From: Amycolatopsis marina
GTDB lineage: Bacteria; Actinomycetota; Actinomycetes; Mycobacteriales; Pseudonocardiaceae
Direction: 5' to 3'
DNA: 64,000 nucleotides
NCBI RefSeq assembly: GCF_900111885.1
Contig: NZ_FOKG01000002.1
Location: 85,825 to 149,824, forward strand
In this document: piece by piece, positions 63,345-64,000 of the stretch
How the letters are laid out: each line of letters opens with the position of its first letter
Position numbering within the stretch: the first letter of the stretch is position 1
The notes under the pieces: model-generated
Databases searched by the model: none
The model's input: the letters and a program-made list of their open reading frames with translations, nothing else
What the model was told of the DNA's origin: nothing
Program-made: the position numbers and the translations under genes

Positions 63345-63854
63345 GTGGGCAACACCACGACCGGTGACCAACACGGTCCCGTCGCCGAAGAACCGAGCGT
63401 GCGCGTCTCGGAGCTGCAGCAGGAACTCAGCGGCCTCAGACGGGCGCTACGCACCCGTGCCACGATCGAGCAGGCCATGGGCGTCCTGATCGTGGCGCAC
63501 CGCTGCTCGCCGCAGCAGGCCTTCCGCATCCTCGTCCGGCTGTCCCAACAGCACAACGTCAAGTTGTACAAGGTCGCGCAGATCCTGGTCCGTCTCGCGG
63601 CGCGGGTGGAACTCGAGCACCTGGAGCCCTTGCTGCGCCGCGCGGCGCAGAACAACGGGGCCGTTGGGCCTGCCGATGACGTTCCGCCTGAGCCGGACTC
63701 CGAACTCATCGAGTCCGCACGGAAACTCGTGGTGGCCGCGGAGGAGAACGGGGCGGCCAGGCGTGCGCTCGTCGCGCTCTATCAGGACCTGGTAGAGCGT
63801 GGCTGGGTGCCGCCGTACGAGGTACTCAGCCGACTACCCGGCCGTTCGGAGTAG
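63345..63854 (+). CDS. ANTAR-domain antitermination regulator
   Basis: A protein of about 169 residues with an ANTAR domain at about 30-90 (LRTRATIEQAMGVLIVAHRC, FRILVRLSQQHNVKLYKVAQ). A short coiled N-terminus (RVSELQQELSGLRRAL) precedes it. There is no sensor domain, unlike the gene at 59637. The C-terminal 75 residues are acidic, then helical, ending YEVLSRLPGRSE. GTG 63345 is tentative since no good ribosome site was found. Confidence 0.83.
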   Translation: MGNTTTGDQHGPVAEEPSVRVSELQQELSGLRRALRTRATIEQAMGVLIVAHRCSPQQAFRILVRLSQQHNVKLYKVAQILVRLAARVELEHLEPLLRRAAQNNGAVGPADDVPPEPDSELIESARKLVVAAEENGAARRALVALYQDLVERGWVPPYEVLSRLPGRSE

Positions 63855-63896
63855 TCGGGCAAGCTCGTCCAGGAGCGGCGGGACGTGGTCCACAGC

Positions 63897-64000
63897 TCAG
63901 GCCGCGGGTAGCTGCCGCCGCCTGCGGATCGCGTCCCGTCGCTCCTGCTCGTCCAGTCCGCCCCAGACCCCGAACGGTTCCTGCGCGGTCAGCGCATGAT
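63897..64000 (-). CDS. WhiB-family regulator, C-terminal fragment (runs off window)
   Basis: The last 34 codons of a second whiB: HALTAQEPFGVWGGLDEQER, then a basic tail RRRRQLPAA. GVWGG is the family beta-turn and the Arg cluster is the DNA-binding tail. The Fe-S cysteines lie outside the window. It converges with the ANTAR gene 42 bases away. Confidence 0.85.
   Translation of the reverse strand, partial: HALTAQEPFGVWGGLDEQERRDAIRRRRQLPAA

Overview
The window is high-GC DNA from an actinobacterium, most likely a member of the Pseudonocardiaceae such as the Amycolatopsis/Saccharomonospora group. The reasons are the very high GC at third codon positions, frequent GTG starts, the pyrH-tsf-rpsB-M23-whiG-xerC-dprA-comM-yraN-DUF2469-rnhB-lepB-rplS-trmD-rimM-KH-rpsP-ffh order, WhiB and ANTAR proteins, and a SigB/SigF-type stress module. 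No rRNA, tRNA, CRISPR array or transposase gene was found. The family placement is inference; the actinobacterial assignment is firm.

Layout. 1-13.1 kb holds translation and housekeeping genes, almost all on the minus strand. 13.3-17.7 kb holds two CPBP membrane proteases, an amidohydrolase and ffh. 18.2-22.2 kb is the ammonium module amtB-glnK-glnD. 22.5-25.0 kb holds an RlmA-like 23S rRNA methyltransferase, a FhuF-type Fe-S protein and an aldo/keto reductase. 25.0-34.7 kb is a purine (urate) catabolic region. The minus-strand operon hyi-glxR-gcl-allB-alc diverges from a small HTH regulator followed by uraD, uraH, urate oxidase and an NCS2 purine permease. Together they take urate to allantoin, allantoate and ureidoglycolate, and take glyoxylate to glycerate. 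No ureidoglycolate lyase was seen.

34.9-43.1 kb holds an FAD monooxygenase-like protein and a molybdenum hydroxylase cluster (coxS-coxL-coxM-coxG, with xdhC and coxE upstream). The large subunit carries the form II AYRGAGR motif, so CO oxidation is doubtful. Its usual partners coxD (MoxR) and mocA lie at 47-48.8 kb. In between sits a stress-signalling module: SpoIIE-type phosphatase, SigB/F sigma factor, RsbW-like kinase, a divergent WhiB3/WhiD-like gene and an STAS antagonist. 48.8-56.3 kb is one long operon, pcaIJFHGBDCR, for protocatechuate degradation through beta-ketoadipate to succinyl-CoA and acetyl-CoA, with mocA overlapping its last gene. 56.4-58.6 kb adds a D-2-hydroxyacid dehydrogenase and glycerate kinase, which complete the glyoxylate/glycerate route begun at 27-31 kb. 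58.6-64 kb is a regulatory and membrane region: a cysteine-free IscA-like protein, two ANTAR proteins, an STAS protein, DUF5709, GtrA, two DUF202 proteins and the 3' end of a second whiB.

The most unusual material is non-coding. Three families of palindromic elements lie between genes: a pair of MITE-like elements with about 28-bp terminal inverted repeats (34747-34860, 48051-48177), clusters of the palindrome GCACTTTCCCGGGAAAGTGC (40843-40906, 60455-60580), and a double GTCCCCAATG palindrome (14957-15009). There is also a 19-bp perfect hairpin over the coxG start, a pair of divergent SigB-type promoters, two DnaA boxes abutting an 18-bp perfect hairpin, and a 17-base exact repeat upstream of two signalling genes.
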